Assembly: GCA_033557465.1 (NCBI GenBank) | Contig: JAWIIG010000025.1 | Coordinates: 10,362,501-10,426,500 of the forward strand | Length of the DNA: 64,000 nucleotides | Direction of reading: 5' to 3' | Source of the DNA: Ichthyophis bannanicus | Taxonomy: Eukaryota; Chordata; Amphibia; Gymnophiona; Ichthyophiidae | In this document: in pieces, positions 9,650 to 20,203 of the stretch | How positions within the stretch are numbered: position 1 is the stretch's first letter | How the letters are laid out: every line of letters begins with the position of its first letter | Notes under the pieces: generated by a model | Told to the model about the DNA's origin: nothing | Databases searched by the model: none | Seen by the model: only the letters and a program-made list of their open reading frames with translations | Made by a program: the position numbers and the translations under genes

Positions 9650-10610
9650 GCCTATGCCTATGAAAGTAATAGGACCTCCTTTTTTTTGTTTTCTGCTGGA
9701 AAATTTAGATGCTAAGGAGGCTGGATCAGAAATGGGCCTGGAGAGGATTAAGTGTTACAGCTTCCTGCACCTTATTAAACAGCACAGTGATATGCTTCTC
9801 TACAAAGATTCATTTCTTGGCATGGCACAGCACATCAGCGAGCCTCTTCCGGTCATTGTACTGAAGCCATGAGAGTCTCTGGGTGCCCAGCACTGTTCCC
9901 TCTAAGCTGTGCGCGTGTGCGCGCGCACACACCTCGCCGAGCGAGCGCATTAAAAGTTGTTGTGTATTTACAGTTTTCACAAGTTCTACAATATTTTCTA
10001 GTGCAATCAATGTGGTGTGCATACTGTATTCTTATGTGTAGTCAAATTTTAAAGTATATAACTCAGAGTGTCGTTATGTGGCGCACAAAAATTTAACCTT
10101 CCTTCAAAAGCCGCACAGCTGATATTTTATGCGCACACAGCCTACAGAAAATTAGAGGGAACATTGGTGCCCAGTACTCGTAAAGGAGGCTCTTGATGCT
10201 GGATCAAAAGTATCAGAAGTTGTCTGGACTATATATTTTCTGTGCTCCTTCCACTTTAGAATTGAGTTGATTGGCCTTTCCTGGAGGTAATGTCAACAAA
10301 TTCTTGTATGATAATCGACATGGGAATGTTCCATGAAAGCTAGTAGGATGCTATGCATGAAGTGAGCATAGCATTCTGAAACACCTTTCTCTCAAAAGAC
10401 TCCAAAATCAAAATCCCCATCTTTGGGGGCATAGAAGAATGTGATTTGGAGCTCTTGATCCTTTTTGAGAGCAGATTCCCAACCATGGAGTGGTACGACA
10501 GCTGGAGCTTCTCAAATCGGAGAATCTTCTGGACTCAATAGATTGTGAACCGCCACCTTCACAGGCTATATTGGGGGGGGGGGGGGAGAGGGGTCTCCTT
10601 CATCTATACA
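9650..10610 (-). pseudogene. DIRS gag C-terminal part (copy C2, proximal piece)
   Basis: Minus-strand 'TQRLSWLQYND' corresponds to 'ARRLAWLQASD' of the D gag. DNA at 10175-10560 parallels the C1 gag at 4350-4700 (for example 'ggagcttctcaaat'). It is interrupted by a hAT MITE at 9891-10166 and ends where the A-type DIRS starts. The tract of Gs at about 10573-10586 is a local expansion. Confidence 0.6.
9891..10166. mobile_element. hAT-type MITE with 8-bp target duplication
   Basis: Terminal inverted repeats are CACTGTTCCCTCTAA at the left and TTAGAGGGAACATTG at the right. Both sides are flanked by GTGCCCAG (9883-9890 and 10167-10174), the 8-bp duplication typical of hAT transposition. The interior is rich in GCGCACAC-type sequence and has no transposase. 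It sits inside the C2 gag and so is younger than C2. Confidence 0.9.
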
Positions 10611-10750
10611 TTCCTGATCGTGATGGCCAGTCTGGTCCCGAACCTCTGGGTTCCCTATCTCATTCAGCAGCTTGGAGACTGAGAAAACTCCTCCTTTTTA
10701 TGATGTCACCGATATATCTCCCCTGAATCCGCCTCCCAAGTTCAGTTACC
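10611..10750 (+). repeat. Left terminal repeat of A-type DIRS
   Basis: Positions 10629-10750 are the inverted copy of 16510-16632, sharing 'ctctgggttccctatctc' and 'ctcctcctttttatgatg'. The outermost 'ttcctgatcgtgatgg' is unique to the left end; its complement appears in the ICR at about 16077-16094. Confidence 0.9.
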
Positions 10751-11597
10751 TCAGTCTCCAAGCAGCTGGATGGACTGGAGCCCGGGGGTTCGGGCTCACT
10801 TGAGACTCAATTAAGTTTGGGATAGTTAGGTTATGGGGGTAAATTTCGCCCTTTGGGATCATTGTGCACAAGCAGTTTAACTTGGGGTGCTGTGCCTTTA
10901 AGTTATCTGCAGGCCCTTTCCTCACTCTCCCCCCCCCCCCCCTCTACTACAGCGATCGTTATTCTGTCAGGGACAGTGCCTGTGCTTTGGGGGAATCCGG
11001 ATCGGTAGCCTTCCACCTTCGGTGCCTTGGCTGCAGCTAGTGGGGAGTGAGAGCCGGAGAGGAGTCCAGCCAGCGCCACACAGAGGTCTGCCTGTTCGTG
11101 CGCTGGCTGGCTCGGCCCGTGGGAGCTGTTTTTATGTGTCAGAGCAGTTTGCAGCGGTGAAGCAGCTCCCTTCTCAGTGTCACGATCTCCGGAGCCGCCG
11201 GCAAGCAACTCTGCGGCACGAGGTGCAGAGTGCTTGTTTCAGCTGGGGAAAAGGTAAGCCAGCATTCTTGTGGAGAGTTTCTGTGTACAGTGCATTTTGG
11301 CGCGAAGGCGCCGGCGCCGGGCCTAACCACGTGGCGGGACCACGTGTAAACGCGGCTGTCTGAGACGCTCAGTTTTTCCTCGTGGCAGTTCTCCAGGGCA
11401 TCGTTTTTCGTGTTTTTGATTAGCCTTTTGGGCAGAGGGGCCTTTCCTGATCCTCACCTTAGTAAAAAAAAAAAACAAACAAGAAAAAAACAGAAAGGGG
11501 CAACGTTTCAATTTTGTGCTGCTGGGGCTCTTGGGGAGAGCTTGCCAGTTCAGCAGGCTTCCTGGGCTGCGAGTGTCTTAGCTTGGCCTAGGTTATC

Positions 11598-13088
11598 ATG
11601 TCCTCTAGGCCTCTCTGCCTTGTCTGTGGCTTGAAGAGGGCTTCTACTTCAGGAGTGTGTAAGTCCTGTGTCAGGGAGGCCGCAGTGATGGAACAGTCCA
11701 GAGACGCAAGAGAAGTAGTGTCAGAGGCCGAGAAGGAAAAATCGGTGGCACTGCTGGCGGAAGAGCCTCAGGTGGAACCTATGGCTAGTCCATCTTCGGC
11801 GCCCGACGTCTCTATCCCTCAAGTTCCTTTTCCGAAAGAGTTGGCGGCTATTTTTTCCCAGGATTTTGTCACGCTGCTCCAGCGTACAGTCTTTGGAGCT
11901 GTCCCTCAGCGGGCAGGGACGGAGGTCTCTGGCGGGCTGAAGAGACCCGCTCCGACCTCACAGGCCGAGGATCTTCTCCAGAGAGCTAAGAGGGCTCGGC
12001 TGGAGGGTGTCTCTGGAGAGGCTTCAGTAGCCTCGGATGGACCTTTGTCTGACGACGAGGGCCACGGTTTGGAAGTGGACGAGGAGCTGGAGGAAGGGGA
12101 GCTTTCCGAGAAGGAAGATCAGGCTAGGGTGGTGCGGGTCTTCCGGAGGGATGAGCTCCCAGCTCTGATAGCGGAGACTTTAAAGGCCCTCAATATGCCG
12201 GCACCCGGGTCGGCGGAAGAGGATTCTCTGGAAGATCCCTTGTTGCAGGTCTTCCGAAAGAATCAAAGGGCTTTCCCGGTACATAGGGTGTTTCGGGAGA
12301 TGATTCAGGAAGAGTGGAACGTGCCCGAAGCTCCTCTTCGGGGGGCCAGGGTGATGGGTCGACTGTATCCTCTTTTGGATCCGGATAAGGAGGTGTTTCA
12401 GTCACCCAAAGTGGATGCGGCCGTGTCGGCGGTCACCAAGAAAACCACCATTCCAGTGGAAGGTAGTGCGGCTCTTAAGGACCCTCAGGACAGAAAGTTG
12501 GATGTTTTGTTGCGTCAGATGTTTGATGTGAATGCCCTATCGCTCCAGGCGGCTATTTGCGGAGCTTGGGTTGCTAGAGCCTGCCTATGCTGGTCTCAGC
12601 GGCTGCAAGCGAATCCGGATGGTTCGGATGCTGGCGAGGGGCCTAAGTTGGAATCTGGCGCGGCATACTTAGCTGACATTCATTATGATCTGATGCGTGG
12701 GCTATCCAAAAGCATGGCGTCTGCAGTGGCGGTGCGGCGTTACTTGTGGCTGCGCAACTGGGCGGCTGATAGTTCTTCCAAGGCGCGATTGAGTAAACTG
12801 CCCTTTAAAGGCCGATTGTTATTCGGGGAAGATTTGGAGAAGCTGGTCAAGGACTTAGGTGAAACTAAAGGGGGTAAGTTACCTGAGGACAGACCCAAGG
12901 GGGGCCGGTCCTATACACCTAGTAAAGGGCAGCAGCGCGAGTTTCGGCGCTCGCGGTTCCAGAGGGTTGGTGCGAACCAGAGCGGTCGTTTCCCCAACAG
13001 AGGTCAAGGTTTCTGGGGGTTTCGAGGAGCGGGACGGGGTTTCGGTCCTTCCTCTTCCTCGGCCTTCGCTAACAAAAAGCAGCAATGA
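11598..13088 (+). CDS. DIRS gag-like protein (A-type, 496 aa)
   Basis: This is the only fully open gene of the A-type element. The N-terminus (residues about 7-24) has a Cys-rich pattern, C-L-V-C then C-K-S-C, similar in position to the zinc-binding module of other DIRS gag proteins. An acidic stretch lies near residues 150-175 and a Gly/Arg/Ser/Phe-rich basic tail at about 430-490, as in RNA-binding nucleocapsids. The ATG at 11598 was chosen because it directly precedes the Cys module. The stop (CAA TGA G) precedes RT, which lies in the +1 frame. Decayed copy G has a recognisable homologue. Confidence 0.8.
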   Translation: MSSRPLCLVCGLKRASTSGVCKSCVREAAVMEQSRDAREVVSEAEKEKSVALLAEEPQVEPMASPSSAPDVSIPQVPFPKELAAIFSQDFVTLLQRTVFGAVPQRAGTEVSGGLKRPAPTSQAEDLLQRAKRARLEGVSGEASVASDGPLSDDEGHGLEVDEELEEGELSEKEDQARVVRVFRRDELPALIAETLKALNMPAPGSAEEDSLEDPLLQVFRKNQRAFPVHRVFREMIQEEWNVPEAPLRGARVMGRLYPLLDPDKEVFQSPKVDAAVSAVTKKTTIPVEGSAALKDPQDRKLDVLLRQMFDVNALSLQAAICGAWVARACLCWSQRLQANPDGSDAGEGPKLESGAAYLADIHYDLMRGLSKSMASAVAVRRYLWLRNWAADSSSKARLSKLPFKGRLLFGEDLEKLVKDLGETKGGKLPEDRPKGGRSYTPSKGQQREFRRSRFQRVGANQSGRFPNRGQGFWGFRGAGRGFGPSSSSAFANKKQQ

Positions 13089-14993
13089 GATAAGGGGGAC
13101 CCGGGCACCCTTGCTGCCGATAGGAGGGGGGTTGCAGGAGTTTTATGCTGCCTGGGTCCGAGTAACCTCAGATCAGTGGGTTCTGGAAGTTATCAGAGAG
13201 GGCTACGCGCTGGAGTTTTTGAAACCGGTGCGCGAGGCCTTCGTGCAGTCTCCCGGCAAGTCCGTCGCCAAGTGCGAGGCGTTACGGGAGACTGTCCAAA
13301 GGCTCCTAGATCTCAGGGCGATCGTGCCCGTTCCGCCAAGCCAACGCGAGTCCGGTCGATACTCCATTTATTTTGTGGTGCCCAAAAAAGATGGAGGAGT
13401 CCGGTCTATTCTGGACCTCAAGAGAGTAAACCGGTGTCTTCGGGTGTCGCACTTCCACATGGAGACGCTGCGGTCGGTCATAGTGGCGGTGCGAAGAGGA
13501 GAGTTTCTCACATCTCTAGATCTGTCCGAGGCCTACCTCCACATCCCCATCAGACCGGAGCATTGCAGATTTCTCCGGTTCGCAGTTCCCTTCGGTCACT
13601 TTCAGTTCCGAGCGCTACCGTTTGGCTTGGCGACGGCGTCACGCACTTTCACAAAAGTAATGGTGGTGGTGGTGGCTGCGGCTCTCCGGAAGGAGGGCAT
13701 TCTAGTACATCCTTACTTGGACGATTGGCTAATCCGGGCAAAGTCCCGATCAGAGAGCGAGACAGCTACGGCACGTGTGGTGTCGTTTCTCGAGGAGCTC
13801 GGTTGGATAGTCAATCGGACGAAGAGCCAGCTGGTTCCCTCACAGAGTCTGGAGTATCTGGGGGCTCGCTTCGACACGGGGGTCGGCAGGGTTTTCCTTA
13901 CGGAGGACCGAGCGCGGGCCCTTCGGGGGTTGATAGTCCAGTTCCTTCGGCGCACAGCCCCCTCGGCGTGGCATTACCTTCAGGTTTTGGGCACGATGGC
14001 GGCCTCCATAGAGACAGTCCCGTGGGCAAGGGCCCACATGCGGCCGTTGCAGAGGGCGTTACTACGGCGCTGGTTGCATCAGCGGGACCCGTTGTCCTGA
14101 CGGTTGAGCTGTCCGGCGGAAGTTCGACAGTCCCTGCGGTGGTGGTTGCGTCCGGGCTCATTGGAGAGAGGGAAGCCGTTGGACGCACCGCCTTGGGTGC
14201 CTCTAATGACGGACGCCAGTCTTCTGGGCTGGGGAGCGCATTGTCAGGGCAGCTATGCTCAGGGGAGCTGGGACAACCTGGAGAGGGCATGGTCGATCAA
14301 CAGGCTGGAATTGAGAGCAGTGTACCTAGCTCTGCGGAGTTTTCAGCCGTTAGTCGCAGGCAGGGCGGTTTGAGTGTTCTCCGACAACGCCGCGGCGGTG
14401 GCATATGTCAACAAGCAAGGGGGAACCTGCAGCACTGCGCTGGAATTGGAGGCCAAAGCCCTGTGCGTTTGGGTGGAGGCGAACCTTCTGGATCTCTCGG
14501 CGGCGCATATAGCGGGAGTGGGCAATGTGCAGGCCGATTTTCCTCAGTCGAGTTCGGGTGGACCCAGGGGAATGGGTGCTCCATCCAGAGGTCTTCGAGA
14601 TGGTGGTACGCCGGTGGGGCGTGCCGGTCATGGATCTCATGGCGACCTTCTCTTCGGCAAAGGCCAGCCGTTTTTTCAGCAGGAGAAGAGAGGATGTCGG
14701 AAGGTTTAGATGCTCTCGTTCAGGAGTGGCCGGTGGGGCAGCTACTGTATGTATTTCCCCCGTGGGTCCTGATCGGAAGAGTGCTGCAGCGTGTCGAAAG
14801 CTTCGGGGGGCAGGTCATTCTGATAGCTCCGGACTGGCCTTGCAGGCCGTGGTACGGGGATCTGATGCGCCTGGTGGTGGCCAGGCCCTGGCGGCTTCCC
14901 GCTCTCCCGGATCTGCTGTCGCAAGGACCCCTATTCATGCCTCATGTGGATCGGTTCTCTCTTACGGCATGGCTCTTGAAAGGGCACGGTTGA
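13089..14993 (+). pseudogene. DIRS reverse transcriptase / RNase H (A-type, broken)
   Basis: RT has 'IYFVVPKKDGGVRSILDLKR', 'LDLSEAYLHIPI', 'FRALPFGLA' and the active site 'YLDDWLI' (about 13711-13731). RNase H follows with 'MTDASLLGWGAH', 'LELRAVYLAL', 'FSDNAAAVAYVNKQGG' and a final 'VQADF'. The frame is broken by TGA at 14098-14100 and 14371-14373, then by frame changes near 14540 and near 14700. The first TGA could be a CpG-derived CGA change. The C-terminal part ends with 'FSLTAWLLKGHG'. RT lies +1 relative to gag and reads from the gag stop onward. Confidence 0.85.
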
Positions 14994-16028
14994 AATCCAG
15001 AGGCTATTCGGAAGCAGTTGTAGCTACGCTCTTGAGGGCCAGGAAGCGGTCTATCTCGCTTGCTTATGTGTGTGTTTGGAGGATTTTTGAGGCCTGGTGT
15101 GCGGAGAAACGGTGTGAAGCGCTCCGGTCGTCCATTCCTCAGATTTTGGATTTTCTGCAGGCCGGCTTTGATAAAGGGCTTGCAGCAGCGTCCCTCCGCG
15201 TACAAGTGGCGGCGTTGTCCTGTTACAGAGGCAAGGTGAAGGGTCAAGCGCTGGGGAGTCAGTGTGACAAAGCGTTTTCTCCGGGCGGTGTCCTTAGCGC
15301 GACCTCCTGTTAGCCCGTTCGTTCCTAAGTGGCATTTGCCGTTGGTTCTCGATGCGTTGGAGCGTGCGCCCTTCGAGCAGTTGTCCCGGGTGTCGCTCAA
15401 GGATCTTACCCTCAAGGTGGTGGTTTTGGTGGCCATTTGTTCGGCGAGGAGAGTCTCGGAATTGCAGGCCCTCTCTTGTAGAGAGCCCTATCTTTCCTTT
15501 TTTGCATCGAAAGTGGTGTTGCGAATGGTACCGGGTTTTCTCCCCAAGGTGGTTTTGCCGTTTCACATGAATCAGGAGATTTCCTTGCCGGTTTTTTCTC
15601 AGGAATCTTAGGCGTTGGGGCCGAGAAAGTTACATCTGTTAGATGTCCGTAGGGCGCTGAAAAAGTATTTGCGGCGGACAGCATGTTTTCGCAAGTCGCC
15701 AGACTTTGTGCTTTTCGCGGGGCCGAGAAAGGGTGACTCGGCTTCCAAGGGGTCTATTGCTCGGTGGATAAAGGAGGCCATTGCGTCGGCTTACCTGCTG
15801 AAAGGTAAAGTGGTGCCTGACGGTCTGCGGGCGCATTCCACTAGGGCGCAGGCGTCTTCTTGGGCGGAGGTACGTTTGGTTCCTCCGGCGGAGATTTGCA
15901 AGGCTGCGACTTGGTCTTCCTTGCATTCCTTTGTTAAACAGTATCGCCTGGAGGTGCAAAGGGCGGAAGAGACCGGCTTTGGGTCTGCTGTGCTGCAGGC
16001 TGGTCTTCCGGGTCCCTCCCATGCTTGA
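14969..16028 (+). pseudogene. DIRS tyrosine recombinase (A-type, broken)
   Basis: An ATG at 14969 overlaps the end of RNase H in the -1 frame. The protein has an N-terminal DNA-binding part (RARKRSISLAYVCVWRIFEAW), the first catalytic Arg box 'CSARRVSELQAL', the 'AHSTRAQASSWAE' segment (HxxR), 'ICKAATWSS' and 'KQYRLEV' with the candidate nucleophilic Tyr (about 15942-15944). A frame change near 15264-15310 and a TAG at 15609-15611 interrupt it. It would join the circular DIRS DNA to the chromosome by site-specific recombination. Confidence 0.8.
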
Positions 16029-16052
16029 AGCACTTTTCACTGCTCTGGTACT

Positions 16053-16152
16053 AACCCAGAGGTCCGGGACCAGACTGGCTATCACGATCAGGAAGGTGAA
16101 ATTAGACTTACCTGCTAATTGTTGTTCTTGGAGTGTAGACAGTCTGGTCCTG
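16053..16152 (+). repeat. Internal complementary region of A-type DIRS
   Basis: The segment 'ggtccgggaccagactggctatcacgatcaggaa' is complementary to the left end, followed directly by 'ggtgaaattagacttacctgctaattgttgttcttggag', complementary to the right end. The junction at about 16094-16095 gives the expected closed-circle join of the element. This is diagnostic of DIRS rather than Ngaro or PAT types. Confidence 0.9.
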
Positions 16153-16509
16153 TGTCCCACCCAGTGTATTTTTCGCTAGCTAGGCACCTTTGCGCTGGAG
16201 CACATTTACAGGTAAGAGCATGTCGTTGCTTGCCAAGGTCTAGCATAGCTACGGAGCGCAACTGAGTGTCCATTTGTGCCACGCACAGAGCGAAAGAGAA
16301 AAAAAAAATTAAGAAGCCAGGGAAAGCGGGATAGTTTTTCTGCTTTTTTTTTTTTTTTTTTAGGTAAGCCTATGGGCTCTTCCCTCGTGGGTGTGAAAGG
16401 GAGTGGCCTGCTTAAGTTAAAGTCACGTTAGCCTTGGTGTAGGCTATTTTTTGTGTTTATTCATGATGTTAAAGGCTTAATTGTATCTCTGGTGAGTGCT
16501 TTGTCAATA
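16153..16509. other. Non-coding 3' segment of A-type DIRS
   Basis: Lies between the ICR and the right terminal repeat. It contains an A tract near 16300 and a T tract near 16348-16363. No gene is seen. Confidence 0.6.
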
Positions 16510-16679
16510 GGTTACTGAACTTGTGAGGCGGATTCAGGGGAGATATATCGGTGACATCATAAAAAGGAGGAGTTTTCTCAGTCTCCAAGCTGCTGAATGA
16601 GATAGGGAACCCAGAGGTCCGGGACCAGACTGTCTACACTCCAGGAACAACAATTAGCAGGTAAGTCTAATTTCACCTT
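16510..16679 (+). repeat. Right terminal repeat of A-type DIRS
   Basis: Inverted partner of 10629-10750, followed by the right-end extension 'caattagcaggtaagtctaa' and 'tttcacc'. The extension contains CAGGTAAGT, a perfect 5' splice-donor consensus. Confidence 0.9.
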
Positions 16680-18260
16680 TCTGAAGATTCTGTGGCCATG
16701 AGCATTATCATGTTCAAGGAATTGGAGGATTTCCAGTGCTTCAGCCCTGGCCCCTTCTCCATTTCTTAAATGGGATGGACTTGGTCACCTCCCCCGACAA
16801 ATCTATGGAGAACAACTCCTCCAAAGGTAATTTGTTTCTCTCCATGAGGTGCTGAGGGAGCTGCTCAACTCGAGAGACCTCTCCTCAGAGAAGTACTCCC
16901 GAGTTGTACTCTGAGCACACTGAACTTGACTCAGAAAAGTAGCTCAAAGACATCTGAATCTCTGCCTAGGCTGACCCCTACTCCACTTGGAATGCATATA
17001 TGTTCAGAGCATCAGTACATCAATGTCCTTTGGATGCATTGAAGAGTGTTCAACCCCCAATACACGAAATGGACACTGGACAGGTAGTCATAGGTGTTGA
17101 AGGCCTTTGAGGTCGCTTCATTGGCTTCCTGTCCGTTTCTGTATCTAGTTAAAACTTCTCCTTCTGACCTATAAATGCACTCATTCTGCTGCTCCTCCCT
17201 ACCTTTCCTCTCTTCTCTCTCTCTGCACCCTCCTTGGAAACTCTGCTCTTCTGGCATATCACTTCTACATCTGCCCTTCTCTTCTATTGCCAACTCTAGA
17301 CTTCGATCCTTCCATCTTGCTGCTCTTTATGCCAGGAGCAAACTACCTGAGCCTGTACGTCAGGCTTCATCTCTGGCCCTTTTCAAACCCAGGCTGAAAA
17401 CTCACCTCTTCGAGGCCACTTTTGGATCCTTATCCACTTAATCTCCCATGTGTTTCCTTACCATTCCCCTAGATGTATCATTGTCCTCAGCTGTTATGTT
17501 GTCTGTCGACTAGATTGTGAGCTCTGATGAGCAGGAACAGTCTGTACAGCGCTGTGTACACCTTGTAGCGCTATACAAATGATCAGTAGTAGTAGTAGGA
17601 GTATAATTTCCTGGAGGTAGTTGGTGAGTTTCAGATTGGCTTAATGCCTTTATGCAATTGAAGCAGCATCTTTACACTTCACAAAGAAGACCTCCATCTG
17701 CTCCTCTAAGGTCTTAAGAAGGTGCTCTTTGAGGACTGCCATCTGCAAAGGTGGAGGGACTACAACAGATTTTAGTTGGTCTGTGGAGTCTGGCAGGAAG
17801 CATCAGCAGTCTAGTTGCAGCCCTTCCATAACAGAGGATGAGAGTGCTCACATTGGGGCCACTTATCAGTTCTTCACAGCATGATATTGGAAGCATAACT
17901 GCTGCACCGGCAAATGGTGTCTGACATCCTTAAAGTTGAGGATGAATTTTAACTTTTGGGCGGAAATTGGTGCATGACTGCTCCTAGGATACCTTTATTG
18001 ATGCTTGATGATCCCTCTGTCTGTGCACCACCAGCATTTGATGCAACTCCCTATGCCATGGAGACCGATGCAGAAGTTGACGAATCAGACTTATCGGCAC
18101 CAAAAATACTTTTGTGCTGCTAGTCTCGACCCCCGAGTCTTCTCTATCATCTGTGAGCACAGAAAGCAAGAGGGATCATAGTTAGGGCCCTAGGCACTGC
18201 AAGTACCAGTTATCGGTATCTGTGACAGACATGGTCCTCTTACACCTGGAGCACTTTTTA
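16680..18260 (-). pseudogene. DIRS gag, N-terminal to middle part (copy C2, distal piece)
   Basis: At about 18255-18185 the minus strand reads CSRCKRTMSVTDTDNWYL followed by QCLGP, the N-terminal Cys-rich module shared with the intact B and D gag proteins (B: CGRCDRNMSLTDTHDFCLRCLGP). DNA at 16700-16990 parallels C1 4800-5060. An L2 tail interrupts it at 17105-17600. Confidence 0.7.
17105..17600 (+). mobile_element. L2-like LINE 3' end
   Basis: Encodes the ORF2 C-terminus: 'SLHWLPV'-like start near 17112, then 'SRLRSFHLAALYARSKLPEP', 'RQASSLALFKPRLKTHLFE'. A short 3' UTR with 'gtacagcgctgtgtac' and 'cgctatacaaatgatc' ends in a TAG-triplet tail, as in vertebrate L2-clade LINEs. It is 5'-truncated and inserted into the C2 gag. 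Confidence 0.8.
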
Positions 18261-18905
18261 AACTTGCTAACAAGTTTCTGAGACATGTCTTCCAGGAAAA
18301 TTAGTCACAGCAGCATAAATGACATGATGGTGAAAAATTTAAATGTGGGCAAGGTTTCTGAGGCATTTATGTGGCCTATAGTAATGACGTAGTTAAATAA
18401 AGGAAACTTAATAATCAACCACAAAACCCCTAACTAAGGGAGCTATGAGGATGAGTACACTCAATGTGGCAGTGGCAGGGGCAGAAAATATGAGAAATGC
18501 ACTTAAGGCAGCAAAAAACACAAATGGATCAAATTGCCTCTACCTCCCTTATGTCTCTTAGGGCTTTGTGGAAAAACTAAGACCAAGGGGTTCCTGCTTG
18601 GCAACAGCAGGTGGATCATGGCACATATGCATACTGGGCCTCTCTAAATGCTTCTAGAAAAAGCTGAGAACCACTTTCCATGTAAGGCTCCAATGACATC
18701 ATCATATGTGAGGATATTATCCTGCATGTTCATGGAGAAAAGAACCATTTTAGGCTCCTGTAGAAAGTTGTCTTGTCCAAATGAGTATATTCTTTGTAAG
18801 TAAATGCTGTTATCTGACGTGAGTTAAAGCAGCCTGCTTCCCTTTTTTAAAATGTGACTTTGCATACTTATCCAAAACCAAGGTCTTAACGCTGCCTTAA
18901 TTATA
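18261..18905. other. C2 5' leader and flanking intron
   Basis: The minus-strand 5' terminus of copy C2 lies near 18690-18757, recognised by 'tgtgaggatattatcctgcatgttcatggagaa', the complement of a C/D-type left end. The remaining ~150 bp to the mariner element are plain intron. No gene is seen. Confidence 0.5.
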
Positions 18906-20201
18906 TGAGGTGTGACAAAAAAAGAAATGACTGTGGCAGCCACGCCCATGACTCAATTCCAGTTGCTAACCGCTTATGTTACTCTGTTGTGCAACATCTC
19001 GCCACTGTTCTGCTATAATATTTTTCATCTCTCTCGCTTTACTTTTCTTTTTCAGGTTTTTTTTGTAGCGTACTGCTCCATCGCTTTGTCACCCAACTGG
19101 AGGTGGCAAAAATATGGAGCAAAGAATCAACTTGAGATTTCTGGTTAAGTTGGAGAAGGGCCCAACTGAGTGTCTCCAACTTCTCCAAAAGGCTTATGGA
19201 GAAGATGCAATGTCAAGGCCACGAGTCTTTGAGTGGCACAAATGCTTCAAGACTGGCCGCGAGGAGGTGGAGGATAACCCCAAGTCAAGATGGCCTTCCA
19301 CGACAAAGACGGCTGAGAACATTGACAGAGTGAACCAGCTGGTGCGGAGTGATCTCAGATTGACGGTGCGGATGATAACTGAGGAGCTCAGCCTGAACAG
19401 GGAGTCAGTGCAGACCATCTTGGTGCAGGAGCTGGGGATGTGGAAGGTGTGCGCCAAGATGGTGCCCAAGCTTTTATTAGATGACCAGAAGGAGCACCGG
19501 GTCAATGTTTGTCGAGACTTGCTAGAGAAGATCCAGAGTTCATTGGCCGAGTTGTCACAGGAGACGGGTCTTCCAATACGACCCTGAAAGCAAGAGAGAG
19601 AGCCTTCAGTGGAAGACTGTACTGTCACCCAGACCCAAGAAGGCACGCATGTCCGGATCAAGGCCATGCTGATCACATTCTTTGACCAGAAGGGAGTGGT
19701 CCATCATGAGTTTGTGCCTGAGGGTCAGACAGCCAACCAGCAGGTCCTCAATCGCCTCCATGACTGGGTTCGGTGCAGCAGGTGGCTTTATGGAGAGACA
19801 AGTCGTAGCTGCTGCACCACTACAACGCGCCCGCACACACCGCGCTCAGTGTGAGGCAGTTCTTGGCCAACAGACAGATCACAGCTCTCGACCAACCTCC
19901 TTATTCCCCAGATCTCGCACTGTGCGACTTCTGGCTCTTCCCCAGGTTGAAGACTGTGCTCAAAGGAACTCATTTCGCCTCTGTAGAAGAGATCAAGGCC
20001 ACTGTGATGAGGGAGCTGAGGGACCTCAAGGAGAAGGACTTTACCGAGTGCTTCCGTACGTGGCAGAAGCGTATTCAGAAGTGCATTAACTCGGGAGGGG
20101 GGGGGGGGATGGATTACTTTGAAGGGGACAATGCGTAATTTCTCTATAGATTTTGTAATAAAACATTTATAGGACAGTCTCAGTTTTTTTGTCACACCTC
20201 C
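18906..20201 (+). mobile_element. mariner transposon (1.3 kb, inactive)
   Basis: The terminal inverted repeats read gaggtgtgacaaaaaaa at the left and tttttttgtcacacctc at the right, flanked by TA on each side (18904-18905 and 20202-20203). The length is normal for mariner elements. The single gene inside is disrupted. Confidence 0.92.
19114..20138 (+). pseudogene. mariner transposase, dead
   Basis: The N-terminal DNA-binding half is open (MEQRINLRFLVKLEKGPTEC ... RVFEWHKCFKTGREEVEDNP ... KVCAKMVPKLL). Near 19560 about 7 bp are missing within the first catalytic motif (expected TGDETW), shifting the frame. The second catalytic Asp, expected in HHDNAPAH, is Tyr here (LHHYNAPAHTALSV, about 19815-19850). 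The third motif YSPDLALCDFWLFP is present at about 19902-19945, and the C-terminus DYFEGDN is intact. The enzyme would cut and paste the element at TA sites; this copy cannot. Confidence 0.9.
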
Positions 20202-20203
20202 TA

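Larger units (their letters stand above)
10611..16679 (+). mobile_element. Complete A-type DIRS retrotransposon
   Basis: About 6.07 kb with inverted terminal repeats (10629-10750 and 16510-16632), unique terminal extensions on each side, gag, RT/RNase H and YR genes in order, and an ICR at 16053-16152 that joins complements of both terminal extensions. No LTRs, protease or DDE integrase are present. It is inserted in the gag of minus-strand copy C2 (homology resumes at about 16680). The repeats are very similar, so insertion is fairly recent, but RT and YR already carry stops and frameshifts. Confidence 0.92.
5905..18757 (-). mobile_element. C/D-type DIRS retrotransposon split by nested insertions (copy C2)
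   Basis: On the minus strand its 5' terminus lies at about 18757-18690. Gag runs from about 18260 to 16680 and, after the A-type DIRS, from 10610 to 9650. RT follows at 9645-8966, RNase H end at 7490-6940, YR at 6860-6050, and the 3' side ends at about 5905, where copy C1 begins. Inserted material includes an L2 tail (17105-17600), a complete A-type DIRS (10611-16679), a hAT MITE (9891-10166), an L1 ORF1 piece, a foldback unit and a plus-strand gag scrap (7500-8965). It has no separate 3' terminal repeat of its own at the C1 junction. Confidence 0.7.

Noticed and set aside
10611..16679. Ngaro or PAT element
   Set aside because: Those have split direct repeats; here the termini are inverted and an internal complementary region is present.
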